NCBI GenBank assembly: GCA_035635575.1
Contig: DASQAV010000049.1
Span: forward strand, 1 to 12,391
DNA from: WS-7 sp035635575
Lineage (GTDB): Bacteria; Eisenbacteria; RBG-16-71-46; SZUA-252
Length of the DNA stretch: 12,391 bases
Direction of reading: 5' to 3'
Shown: positions 5,455-12,391 of the stretch, one piece after another
Layout: each line of letters opens with the position of its first letter
How positions within the stretch are numbered: the first letter of the stretch is position 1
Position numbers and translations under genes: made by a program
Notes under the pieces: model-generated
Told to the model about the DNA's origin: nothing
Seen by the model: the letters and a program-made list of their open reading frames with translations, nothing else
The model's database searches: none

Positions 5455-6897
5455 ATGAAGGGACTGAGGACGGAAGACGACATCGAGCAGGGAGGCTCCT
5501 CACCGCCCCCGGCCGTTCTGGTGACGCTCCTCGCCGTCGTGCTGGCGGGAGTGATCGCCGTGTTCGCGTCCGGAGTCATGGTCTGGGTAGGAGTCGGGGC
5601 CCTGGCGCTCGGGGCCGCGTACTTTGCTTCCCGGAACGCCACGCCGAAGAAAGGCTCCGGGGACGTGGCCAAGGCCCGCCGTCTCCTCCTTCTCCTCGAC
5701 CGCGGCGGCGTGGCCGACTGCAAGGTCCCGGCTGATTTCACGAACGAGTGGGCGACGGTCTACGAGCGCGTGAACAAGGCCTCCCTCGACACGCGCACGG
5801 GTTCCTCCGCGCTGGTCGAGCTGGAGAAGCTCCGCAAGCAGATCGAGCTCGCCGTATCGATCCTCGACAAGGACAAGGATCCGCTCCTGGAGGCGCGCGA
5901 GCTCAGGTCGAGCCCCCTCGAGCCGCTGCTCTCCTATACGCAGGATTCTGCCGCCACTCCGGGCAGCGGCGGCCAGGTCGTGAGCAAGCTGACCCTTGGA
6001 GAGGAAGAGGAGCTGATCGGCTCCGGCTCGGACAAGCTTCCGGACGACTGGCCCAAGCCCGCCGGGGGACCGAGCAGCAGCCAGGACGCGCCCGCGCGCC
6101 CTGGCACGAGAGGCGCCATGGGTAGCGGAAGCGGTGTGGGAGCAGGCATCGGTTCCGGCGGCGCCGAGATGGAAAGCGGGCTGCGCGAGCTGATGCGGGA
6201 GATCGAGGCGCTGCGCACGACACTCGCCGGCGGAGCATCCGAATCGCCTCGCCAGAACGAAGACCCCGCGATCCGGACTCCGGCCCAGCTGGTGGATGCC
6301 GTGGTGCTGACCGCCGCGGATGGAATCGAGGATCTGGCCGCCGGGCTCATGCGCGCCAACGAGCTTGCTTCGGTCGCGGAGCGCGTGACCAATCGCGCCA
6401 CCCTGCTCGCCCTGAACGCGGCGCTCGAAGCAACCCGCTCGGGCAGCGAGGCCTTTGCCGCCATCGCCGAGGAAACCCGCCGCCTCGCGGAATTCGCGCG
6501 CGAGGCGACCGATACGATCTCGAGGCTCTCCTCGGAGATCGAGTACAAGGTGGGCGAGACCATCACGGCGATCCACGCGACCAGCGAGGACGCCAAGAAC
6601 TCCCTGGCCGAGCTTTCGGGCACGGCCGTGCCGGTGCCCCATGCCGCCCGGAGCGCCCGCGTCCAAGTCGTGCGTTTGCTCGAGCGCTGCCGCGAGCTCC
6701 TGTCCAGCCTGGGCGCGCCCCAGATGCCCCTGATGCCTGGCCTCGAAGCCCGGCCGGGATCGGCCACCAAACCCTCCAAGGGCGCGAATTCGACACAGGA
6801 TAACGTGGAGAACGACAGCCCCCCAGCCGACAAGTTACCCCTAGAGGGAATCTTGCTCATCGAGGGGCTGAAGCCCGGAGCCAATCTCGAGAGCTGA
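5455..6897 (+). CDS. Membrane-anchored chemoreceptor-like protein (MCP signalling hairpin, no sensor domain)
   Basis: 480 aa. Two closely spaced membrane helices at about 20-39 and 42-58 leave almost no periplasmic loop, so there is no external sensor and no recognisable HAMP. Residues 70-160 are a charged, probably helical cytoplasmic segment; 165-238 a Gly/Ser/Pro-rich linker. The receptor signalling hairpin is at about 285-390, with the diagnostic core RATLLALNAALEATR (314-328) and AFAAIAEETRRLAEFARE (333-350). Compared with the usual AGEQGRGFAVVA turn, the tip SGSEAFAAIA is two residues shorter. The C-terminal 60 residues are Pro/Ser-rich and carry no CheR/CheB docking pentapeptide. AGGGGAC (5442-5448) sits 6 bases before ATG 5455. 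It presumably recruits the CheW-like and CheA-like products of its neighbours; what it senses is not visible, and any signal is probably cytoplasmic or membrane-borne. Confidence 0.85.
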   Translation: MKGLRTEDDIEQGGSSPPPAVLVTLLAVVLAGVIAVFASGVMVWVGVGALALGAAYFASRNATPKKGSGDVAKARRLLLLLDRGGVADCKVPADFTNEWATVYERVNKASLDTRTGSSALVELEKLRKQIELAVSILDKDKDPLLEARELRSSPLEPLLSYTQDSAATPGSGGQVVSKLTLGEEEELIGSGSDKLPDDWPKPAGGPSSSQDAPARPGTRGAMGSGSGVGAGIGSGGAEMESGLRELMREIEALRTTLAGGASESPRQNEDPAIRTPAQLVDAVVLTAADGIEDLAAGLMRANELASVAERVTNRATLLALNAALEATRSGSEAFAAIAEETRRLAEFAREATDTISRLSSEIEYKVGETITAIHATSEDAKNSLAELSGTAVPVPHAARSARVQVVRLLERCRELLSSLGAPQMPLMPGLEARPGSATKPSKGANSTQDNVENDSPPADKLPLEGILLIEGLKPGANLES

Positions 6898-6912
6898 CCC
6901 TCGCCCGAGGGT
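6897..6912 (+). repeat. Intercistronic hairpin between receptor and CheA-like genes
   Basis: ACCCTCG (6897-6903) pairs with CGAGGGT (6906-6912) directly after the receptor stop codon. No T-run follows, so it is more likely an RNA processing or stability element than a full terminator. A GGAGGG at 6913-6918 then precedes the next start by 12 bases. Confidence 0.35.
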
Positions 6913-6930
6913 GGAGGGCTGTCGAGAGGC

Positions 6931-8907
6931 ATGAGAACCGCCGCTTCCGAATACCTGAACCAAACCCAGATCATGTCGCGCCTGGGCGCGACCTTCGGCG
7001 CGCTCATCCACGAGCAGGTGGCCGCGGTGCGCCGATTCCTGGACGACGAGTCGAACTACGACTCGAGCGAGCTCAAGCCGCTCGCGGAGCTGGCAATCCG
7101 ATTGGTGGAGCGCAGCGCCGAATGGCTCGAGGTGGGGGAGATCGCCAGCCTCGCGATCGAGATGCGGGAGGCGCTTGCCCAATTGAGCCACCTCCGCCCC
7201 GACCAGCGCCAGGAGGTCGTCGCCCAGTGCCGCGTGGCGCTCGACGCCCAGGAGCGAATGATCGAGCGCCTCCGCGCGGAAGGCTTCATCGCGCTGGTCG
7301 AGCACGCCGGAATCGTCAGCGAAGCCCTGGACGTCCTGCGCGCGAACTTGAAGCAGGCGCGCACCCAGGAGGCCAACTCGGCGCGCGGCATGATCGACGA
7401 TCCCACCGGCGACGTGGGAAGCCAGGAGAACCTTCTCGGCCTCACCTTCGAGATCAAGAACTCGCTCATACACCAAAATGAGCGAATCGGGTCGATGACC
7501 GACAACGTGAACGCCACGCTGGAAGCGGCAAACGCCGCGCTCACCGAGTGGGAGAGCGTGCTCAAGGCGGTGGAGCGCCAGCGCATCTCCCGCGGAGGAA
7601 AGCGCGGCGATGCGCTGCCGAGCCCGCTCGAAGGCCGCTCCCTCACGATTCACCAGCGATTACAAGAAACGACCTCGGGGCTTCGCGGTCTCTCGCACGA
7701 GCTGAATCAGCTCCTGGGGCTTCAGTATTCGCTGGAGCGCCGCGCCCGCGACCTGGACGAGCATCTTCTCTGGGAATTCCTGGATCCGCTCGACCGCTAT
7801 CTCGACGACATGTACACGGCCGCGCACACCGGTGACCGCGGGCGCCGGATCGCCCTCTCGGTCCAGACCGGCGGCGTGGGCTTCGAGCCCGAGATCGGCT
7901 CGATCCTCCTTCCGCTGGTGCTGCGCGTTCTGGAGACCATGCAGCCCTTGTCCGACTCCGGAGAGCACATCGAGGTAGGGCTCACCGCGGCCCGGGAGGG
8001 TCTGGAGGCCCGGCTCCGCATCGAGGGACCGGTCATCATGGATCCCGAGCCGCTCCAGCTCCTGGAAAACGCCCTCGAAAGCCTCGGCGGTTTCGCCTCA
8101 CGCCACGAAGTGAAAGGGGTGGGCACCACGCTCCGGCTCCAGTTCCCGATGGCGCGCTCGCTCCGGAGCTTCCTGATCGTGGAGGCGGGCGGTCAGCGGA
8201 TCGCCCTCCCCTGGAGCGCGATCGAGCGGATCTATGCAAGCGACAGCGACCCGGGCTGGTCCTCCGGCGAGGCGCCTCCGACGGTGTATTCGCTGGCGAC
8301 GCTCTTCGGCCGGGACGTCGCGGCCACGTCATCGGAAGGCATCGAGGGAGACGCGGGATCGAAGCGCGCGCCCGAGAAGGAGGGGCGGCCGATCGCGGTG
8401 CTCCGTTCGGGCAGCGGCTCGGCGGTGGTGAGCTTCGACCGCCTCGTGTGGCGCGAGAACGCGCGCCTGAAGCCCCTGCCTCCGAGGCTCTACCCGGTGG
8501 AAGAAGTGCTCGGCGGCATCATGACTCCTGACTCGGGGATCACGCTCGTGCTCAACCCGAGCGCGCTCCTGAAGCGGACCCAGGCCAGCTACCTGGTCGG
8601 AGCCGGCGACGGGGGCCACCCGCCGGAATCTCATGTCGCGAGCGGCCCCAGCATTCACGGCACATTCGACACGCACGCGGGCAGGACGGAGGAGGCCGGG
8701 CACGGCGCGCACGATACGGAGGTGCACGCCAGGGCGGATGCGGTCGACGAGGGCTCGATGGACATGGACGAGGGGCATGACGCGGGTTCGATGGGCGCCG
8801 GTGATGAGGGTGATGAGGCCACGCTCGAGGACGGGGTCTATGACCTCAGCGACGAGGACGAGATCGATCCCGAGCACGGCTCGGGCGGGAAAGGGAGCGC
8901 CTCATGA
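6931..8907 (+). CDS. CheA-like protein lacking phospho-His and ATP-binding boxes (probable pseudokinase)
   Basis: 658 aa with the CheA layout but without its chemistry. Residues 20-115 resemble an HPt helix bundle; by hand alignment the stretch VERSAEWLEVGEIASLA falls where HTLKGSA.. should be, and the phospho-His position is Arg57. Residues 165-290 are helical and match the dimerisation region. Residues 280-410 follow the CheA kinase fold (FLDPLDRYLDD; RRIALSVQTGG), but the N box (HLLRNAVDHG in active CheA) reads LVLRVLETMQPL, and the DDGxG box reads IEGPVIM (364-370). Only the end of the fold is kept: LENALESLGG (378-387), GVGTTLRLQFP (396-406). Residues 411-550 are a CheW-like P5 domain (FLIVEAGGQRIALPW; GGIMTPDSGITLVLN). 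The last 95 residues are an acidic His/Gly tail. It probably scaffolds the array with CheW and the receptor. Its stop overlaps the next start (ATGA). The CheA relation is strong at the C-terminus; loss of activity is inferred from motifs. Confidence 0.8.
   Translation: MRTAASEYLNQTQIMSRLGATFGALIHEQVAAVRRFLDDESNYDSSELKPLAELAIRLVERSAEWLEVGEIASLAIEMREALAQLSHLRPDQRQEVVAQCRVALDAQERMIERLRAEGFIALVEHAGIVSEALDVLRANLKQARTQEANSARGMIDDPTGDVGSQENLLGLTFEIKNSLIHQNERIGSMTDNVNATLEAANAALTEWESVLKAVERQRISRGGKRGDALPSPLEGRSLTIHQRLQETTSGLRGLSHELNQLLGLQYSLERRARDLDEHLLWEFLDPLDRYLDDMYTAAHTGDRGRRIALSVQTGGVGFEPEIGSILLPLVLRVLETMQPLSDSGEHIEVGLTAAREGLEARLRIEGPVIMDPEPLQLLENALESLGGFASRHEVKGVGTTLRLQFPMARSLRSFLIVEAGGQRIALPWSAIERIYASDSDPGWSSGEAPPTVYSLATLFGRDVAATSSEGIEGDAGSKRAPEKEGRPIAVLRSGSGSAVVSFDRLVWRENARLKPLPPRLYPVEEVLGGIMTPDSGITLVLNPSALLKRTQASYLVGAGDGGHPPESHVASGPSIHGTFDTHAGRTEEAGHGAHDTEVHARADAVDEGSMDMDEGHDAGSMGAGDEGDEATLEDGVYDLSDEDEIDPEHGSGGKGSAS
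7660..7667 (+). repeat. TTACAAGA, copy 1 (in-frame TTA-CAA codons)
   Basis: Contains the only TTA leucine codon of the CheA-like gene (residue L244). The same octamer recurs at 9732 and 11762. Confidence 0.4.
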
Positions 8908-10739
8908 AGGGCCTCCAGATCGAGCGGATCGGCGAGGCCGGCGACTTTCATTTCTCGCTGCGCGGCGTTCTGGACCCGGAGGGTGCCCGCAAGCTGGACC
9001 GCGTGCTCCTGAAATGCCAGGGCAAGAGCGCGGGCCGCGTGCGCCTGGACTTCGACGGGGTGGAGAGCATCTCCAGCCTGGGGCTCTCGGTGCTGAAGCG
9101 CTGGGGGAAGGTCTACGAGGAGACGGACCGCCGCATCGAGGTGAACGGCGCCTCGGCGGACGTGCTGGCGTCTTTGCAGAGCTCGGGCGTTCACGTCTAC
9201 TTCGGGAACGCTCCGGGCGGCACCGGGCCCGCGAAGCCTGGCGCACCGGAGAAAGGCACGCCGGAGAAGCCGAGCGAGCCCGCGAAAGCTGCGGACGAGA
9301 AGCCCGCCCTGCATGCGAAGGCCTGGGACGAGAAGCCGGACGTCGTCGCGCACGCGAAGGGCAGCGAAGAGAAGTCCATTACCGCGCCCGCGAAGGAGCC
9401 GCCGAAGGCTTCGGCCGACGCTCCCGTGGGTCCGGAAATGGCCTCGCTCCAGACCAAGCTCAAGCGAAAGATCGTCGAGTTCCGGAACCTCTTCGAGATC
9501 ACGCAGGCGCTGAACCTCGTGCAGGACCTCGACGAGGTCATGAATCTCTTCGGGCTGAGCGTGATGGGGCAATTCGGGCTCGAGCGCCTTGCGCTGTTCC
9601 TCTGCGATCCGGACAAGGACGGCCACCTCATCCCACGGCACGTGCGCGGGTTCCCGCAGCATCACTTCCAGGACTTCGTGATTCCCTGGACCGCCTTCCG
9701 GCGCTTCGGTCCCGACAAGGCGTTCATGACCTTACAAGACATCGAGACGAAGAACAGCGGCTCCGACGAGCTGGAGGCGCTGCGCGAGACGGGCTTCGAG
9801 TGGGCGGTGCTTCTCTGGGTGCGCCGCGACCTCGAGGGCGTGCTCTTCGTCGGCGGCCGGGGAAGCGGACGCAAGTTCAACGAGGACGACCGCGATCTCC
9901 TCACGATCCTCTCGCACCAGGGTGCCGTGGCCATCTCGAACGCACGGGTCCAGCGCGCCCAGGAAGAGCGCAACCTGGGCCTCGTGCGCGGCATGATGGC
10001 GTTGATCGAGAGCCGGGACGGATACGCGAAGGGAAGCACCGAGCGCGTGGTCCGCTACGTGAGCGCGGTCGCGCGGCTGCTCGATTACCCCAAGGAGCAT
10101 CTGAAGTCTCTCGTGTACGGCGCCGTGCTGCGCGACATCGGCATGATCACCGTGAGCGGCCTCATCTTGAAGAACCCGGCGCACCTCTCCGAGGAGGAGT
10201 GGGAGCTGATCAAGCAGCATCCGGTGCGCGGCGAGCAGATCCTCGAGGAGATGAACTTCCCCAAGGAAGTGATCGCGATCGTTCTGAATCATCACGAGCG
10301 CTGGGGCGGCGAGGGTTATCCGAACGGGATTCGCGGCCAGGAGATTCCGCTCGGAGCCCGCATCGTCTCGCTGGTCGATGCCTACGTGGCCATGACGAGC
10401 GAGCGCCCGTACCGGCGCGCGCTGCCCTACGAGAAGGCACGGCAGGTGATCGCGGAGAACTGGGGAAGTCCCTTCGACCCAAGCGTCATCGAGATCTTCC
10501 TGAGCGTGCTCGACAAGATCGAGCGTCGCTCGCGGCTCAGGGCGGGACAGCCTCTCGCGGGCGGCGCGGTTCCGGGAGCCGGGATCGTGGGGGCGGGATC
10601 TCCCGCCGGCACCGATCAGGCCGTGGGCGCCATCGATCCGCTCGCGTCGGGCGGAACCATTCCGCCCGAGGGAAAATCATCGGATGAGGACCCCGGACCC
10701 ACACGCTCCGGTCCCGCCGTGGAGGCGAATCGAACGTGA
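8904..10739 (+). CDS. STAS-GAF-HD-GYP fusion with degenerate HD dyad
   Basis: 611 aa. Residues 1-100 are a STAS domain (FSLRGVLDPEGARKLD; RVRLDFDGVESISSLGLSVLKRW), the fold of anti-sigma-factor antagonists; around the usual phospho-Ser site the sequence is SISSLGL (55-61), so whether a phosphorylatable Ser is kept is uncertain. Residues 101-180 are a Lys/Ala/Pro/Glu low-complexity linker. A GAF domain covers about 188-348. An HD-GYP domain covers about 355-540. The GYP part is kept (LNHHERWGGEGYPNGIRG, then ARIVSLVDA, MTSERPYRR), but the HDIGK motif reads R410-D-I-G-M, the His before TERV is Ser378, and the usual Asp of HHERxDG is Gly468. These losses should prevent metal binding, so it is probably a pseudo-phosphodiesterase. 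A disordered Gly/Pro tail ends the chain. GGGAG precedes ATG 8904; both ends overlap neighbouring genes by 4 bases, suggesting translational coupling. Confidence 0.88.
   Translation: MKGLQIERIGEAGDFHFSLRGVLDPEGARKLDRVLLKCQGKSAGRVRLDFDGVESISSLGLSVLKRWGKVYEETDRRIEVNGASADVLASLQSSGVHVYFGNAPGGTGPAKPGAPEKGTPEKPSEPAKAADEKPALHAKAWDEKPDVVAHAKGSEEKSITAPAKEPPKASADAPVGPEMASLQTKLKRKIVEFRNLFEITQALNLVQDLDEVMNLFGLSVMGQFGLERLALFLCDPDKDGHLIPRHVRGFPQHHFQDFVIPWTAFRRFGPDKAFMTLQDIETKNSGSDELEALRETGFEWAVLLWVRRDLEGVLFVGGRGSGRKFNEDDRDLLTILSHQGAVAISNARVQRAQEERNLGLVRGMMALIESRDGYAKGSTERVVRYVSAVARLLDYPKEHLKSLVYGAVLRDIGMITVSGLILKNPAHLSEEEWELIKQHPVRGEQILEEMNFPKEVIAIVLNHHERWGGEGYPNGIRGQEIPLGARIVSLVDAYVAMTSERPYRRALPYEKARQVIAENWGSPFDPSVIEIFLSVLDKIERRSRLRAGQPLAGGAVPGAGIVGAGSPAGTDQAVGAIDPLASGGTIPPEGKSSDEDPGPTRSGPAVEANRT
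9732..9739 (+). repeat. TTACAAGA, copy 2 (in-frame TTA-CAA codons)
   Basis: Contains the only in-frame TTA codon of the STAS-GAF-HD-GYP gene (L277). Shares CTTACAAGA with the copy at 11761. Confidence 0.4.
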
Positions 10740-12391
10740 GCCCCGATGTGAGAACGGCCCTCGAGACACGCGAGGGAAAGCAGAAGCGCACCATCCTCGT
10801 CGTCGACGACGACAAGCGCGTCGTGGATCTTCTCCAGATCTCCCTCTCCCAGAATGGCTATCACGTGACGACCGCGAGCACGGGGGAGGAAGCGCTGGAG
10901 TCCGTGCGCCGGGAAACGCCCCACCTCATCATCCTCGACCTCAGGCTCCCCAAGAAGAACGGCTATGAGGTGTGCGCCGCGCTGAAGAGCGCCAAGGACA
11001 CGGCCGGGATTCCCATCATCATGGTCTCCGCCACAGCCGAGGTGGACGCCCGGCTGCAGGGGCTCATGCACGGCGCCGACGACTACCTCACGAAGCCCTT
11101 CTCTCCGAAGGAGCTCCTGATCAAGGTGCGCCGTATTTTCGAGCGCCTGGAGCGGGCGGAGAACCTGAGCATCAAGAACCAGGAGCTGGAGACGGAGGTC
11201 GCGCGGAACCGCGAGGATCTCGTGGTGCGGAACAAGGAGCTTCGCTTCCAGGTCTTCAGCCTCGAGACCCTGATGGGTCTCACCCACCAGCTCAATTCCT
11301 CGCTGGATCTGGAAGCGCTGCTCAGCACCGTGATCCTGAGCGTCGTGGGCCAGCTTCGCGTGAACTCGGCGTGTCTCTTCCTGTCCGATGAGCGCGAGGA
11401 TCCCAAGCGGCTCGACGCCATGACCTTCAAGGGGGTGAAGGAGGACCTGGTCCGCTCGATCCACTTCGAGTACCAGGATGAATTCCTCCGCGCCGTCCGT
11501 CCGGTGGATGGAGAAGAAGGCCGTCCCGTCCGTCTGCACGATCTCTCCGAGGATCCGTCGCTCGAAAAAAGCGTGGGCCCTCTCTATGCGGCCGGCTTCA
11601 CGCTCGTCTGCCCGGTCATGATGAAGCGGAAGCTCACCGCGCTCCTGGCGGTGGGAGAAAAGGTGAGCGGGCAGGAGTTCCATTCCACCGATCTCGAGAT
11701 GGTGAAGGCGCTCTCCGAGTCGGCCGGCATCGCGATCGAGAACGCCCGCCTGTTCAAGGACTTACAAGAAACCTATCTGGCCACCGTGCGCGTGCTGGTC
11801 TCTACGATCGAAGCCAAGGATCCTTACACGCACGGGCACACGGAGCGGGTCGCCCAGTACTCGGTGGGAATCGCGAAGGAGATGGATTTCACGCAGGACG
11901 AGATCCAGACCATCCAGCTCGGCGCCTTCCTGCACGACATCGGGAAGCTCCACACCAGCGACTCGATCTTGCACAAGCCGGGCGCGCTCACGGACGAGGA
12001 GTGGCGTCTGGTGAAGGCGCATCCGGTGCGCGGCGCGCAGATGCTGCAGGGCGTGAAATTCCTCGAGAAGGCGACCGACCTCGTGCGGCACCACCACGAG
12101 CGCGTGGACGGGAAGGGGTATCCGGACGGCCTCCGCGGCGACGAGATCACGATCGGGGCGAAGATCGTGAACGTGGCCGACGCGTTCGACGCGATGACCA
12201 CGGAGCGGCCCTATCGTGTGGGGCTCACGATGGATCAGGCGATCGCGCAGCTCGAGGACAAGGCGGGCACGCAGTTCGCCAAGGAAGTCGTCGAGATCAT
12301 GGTGAAGGCCTTGCGCGAGGGGCGGATGCACGTGCTGAAGAACGAAGCCCCCTGGAAGCAGAAGAACGTGAAGGCCGCAGCACCGAACTGA
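10736..12391 (+). CDS. Response regulator REC-GAF-HD-GYP, probable cyclic-di-GMP phosphodiesterase
   Basis: 551 aa, complete; its TGA is the last codon of the window. The receiver domain (about 18-135) has the acidic pocket VVDDD (22-26), phospho-acceptor Asp68 in LIILDLRLP, Ser98 and Lys120 in YLTKPF, so it looks phosphorylatable. A coiled coil (about 138-175) leads to a GAF domain (176-338; TGLTHQLNSSLDLEALL-like start, SAGIAIENARLF end). The HD-GYP domain (about 345-535) is intact: HTERV (368-372), HDIGK (400-404), KAHP (427-430), HHHERVDGKGYPDGLRG (452-468), ADAFDAMTTERPYR (481-494). HD-GYP enzymes hydrolyse cyclic-di-GMP to pGpG or GMP, so this is the likely output of the operon. The start is GTG 10736, with GGAGG at 10721-10725, overlapping the previous stop (GTGA). 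No active CheA is encoded here, so the phosphoryl donor must come from elsewhere. Confidence 0.93.
   Translation: MSPDVRTALETREGKQKRTILVVDDDKRVVDLLQISLSQNGYHVTTASTGEEALESVRRETPHLIILDLRLPKKNGYEVCAALKSAKDTAGIPIIMVSATAEVDARLQGLMHGADDYLTKPFSPKELLIKVRRIFERLERAENLSIKNQELETEVARNREDLVVRNKELRFQVFSLETLMGLTHQLNSSLDLEALLSTVILSVVGQLRVNSACLFLSDEREDPKRLDAMTFKGVKEDLVRSIHFEYQDEFLRAVRPVDGEEGRPVRLHDLSEDPSLEKSVGPLYAAGFTLVCPVMMKRKLTALLAVGEKVSGQEFHSTDLEMVKALSESAGIAIENARLFKDLQETYLATVRVLVSTIEAKDPYTHGHTERVAQYSVGIAKEMDFTQDEIQTIQLGAFLHDIGKLHTSDSILHKPGALTDEEWRLVKAHPVRGAQMLQGVKFLEKATDLVRHHHERVDGKGYPDGLRGDEITIGAKIVNVADAFDAMTTERPYRVGLTMDQAIAQLEDKAGTQFAKEVVEIMVKALREGRMHVLKNEAPWKQKNVKAAAPN
11762..11769 (+). repeat. TTACAAGA, copy 3 (in-frame TTA-CAA codons)
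   Basis: Contains the only in-frame TTA codon of the REC-GAF-HD-GYP gene (L343), in the linker just before the HD-GYP domain. Confidence 0.4.

Noticed and set aside
8633..10687. 684-codon open frame on the plus strand, out of frame with the STAS and CheA-like genes
   Set aside because: Its translation is Arg/Gly/Ala-rich without any family motif, while the overlapping frames encode clear CheW-like, STAS, GAF and HD-GYP domains; it is a by-product of high GC content.
10616..11683. 355-codon antisense open frame over the REC-GAF-HD-GYP gene
   Set aside because: Antisense mirror of a well-supported gene; no motif, start site or operon context.
1..12391. CRISPR array, insertion sequence, prophage or integration site
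   Set aside because: No regularly spaced repeats, transposase, integrase or phage-like genes, and no tRNA-end duplication was seen.

Overview
The window is GC-rich, tightly packed bacterial chromosome. A signal-peptide beta-barrel protein points to a Gram-negative cell envelope. The secreted protein at the left (choice-of-anchor V type fold with a CXXCH motif and an unusual short C-terminal tail) and the overall style would suit a deep FCB-type or delta-proteobacteria-like lineage, for example Candidatus Eisenbacteria, but nothing in the window fixes the taxon and this is a guess.

Left part (1-3700) is mostly housekeeping. It holds the N-terminal third of tilS (minus strand, running off the left edge) and a small secreted protein gene. 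These are followed by a tRNA gene with anticodon CAU on the minus strand, with its own good sigma-70 promoter. A second good sigma-70 promoter then drives an outer-membrane beta-barrel gene and, 2 bases further on, guaB (IMP dehydrogenase). Two strong inverted repeats separate guaB from the next gene, which is convergent.

Middle (3715-4969): an unrecognised 260-aa protein gene on the minus strand, then about 470 bases without a convincing gene. That gap carries a near-consensus sigma-54 (-24/-12) promoter facing right, a weaker sigma-54-like element facing left, and several short palindromes.

Right part (4970-12391) is the interesting one: five genes on the plus strand that look like one operon, with gaps of 11 and 33 bases and then two 4-base stop/start overlaps. 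In order they encode a CheW-like adaptor; a membrane-anchored chemoreceptor-like protein with no sensor domain and a shortened hairpin tip; a CheA-shaped protein that appears to have lost the phospho-histidine and the ATP-binding boxes while keeping its CheW-like domain; a STAS-GAF-HD-GYP fusion whose HD dyad is RD instead of HD; and a REC-GAF-HD-GYP response regulator with all visible catalytic motifs intact. No CheR, CheB, CheY or active CheA is present here. My reading is a sigma-54-controlled chemosensory-like scaffold that works without its own kinase activity and whose output is cyclic-di-GMP hydrolysis by the last gene product, with the STAS/pseudo-HD-GYP protein as a regulatory partner. 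The gene order and motif losses are seen in the sequence; the mechanism is inference.
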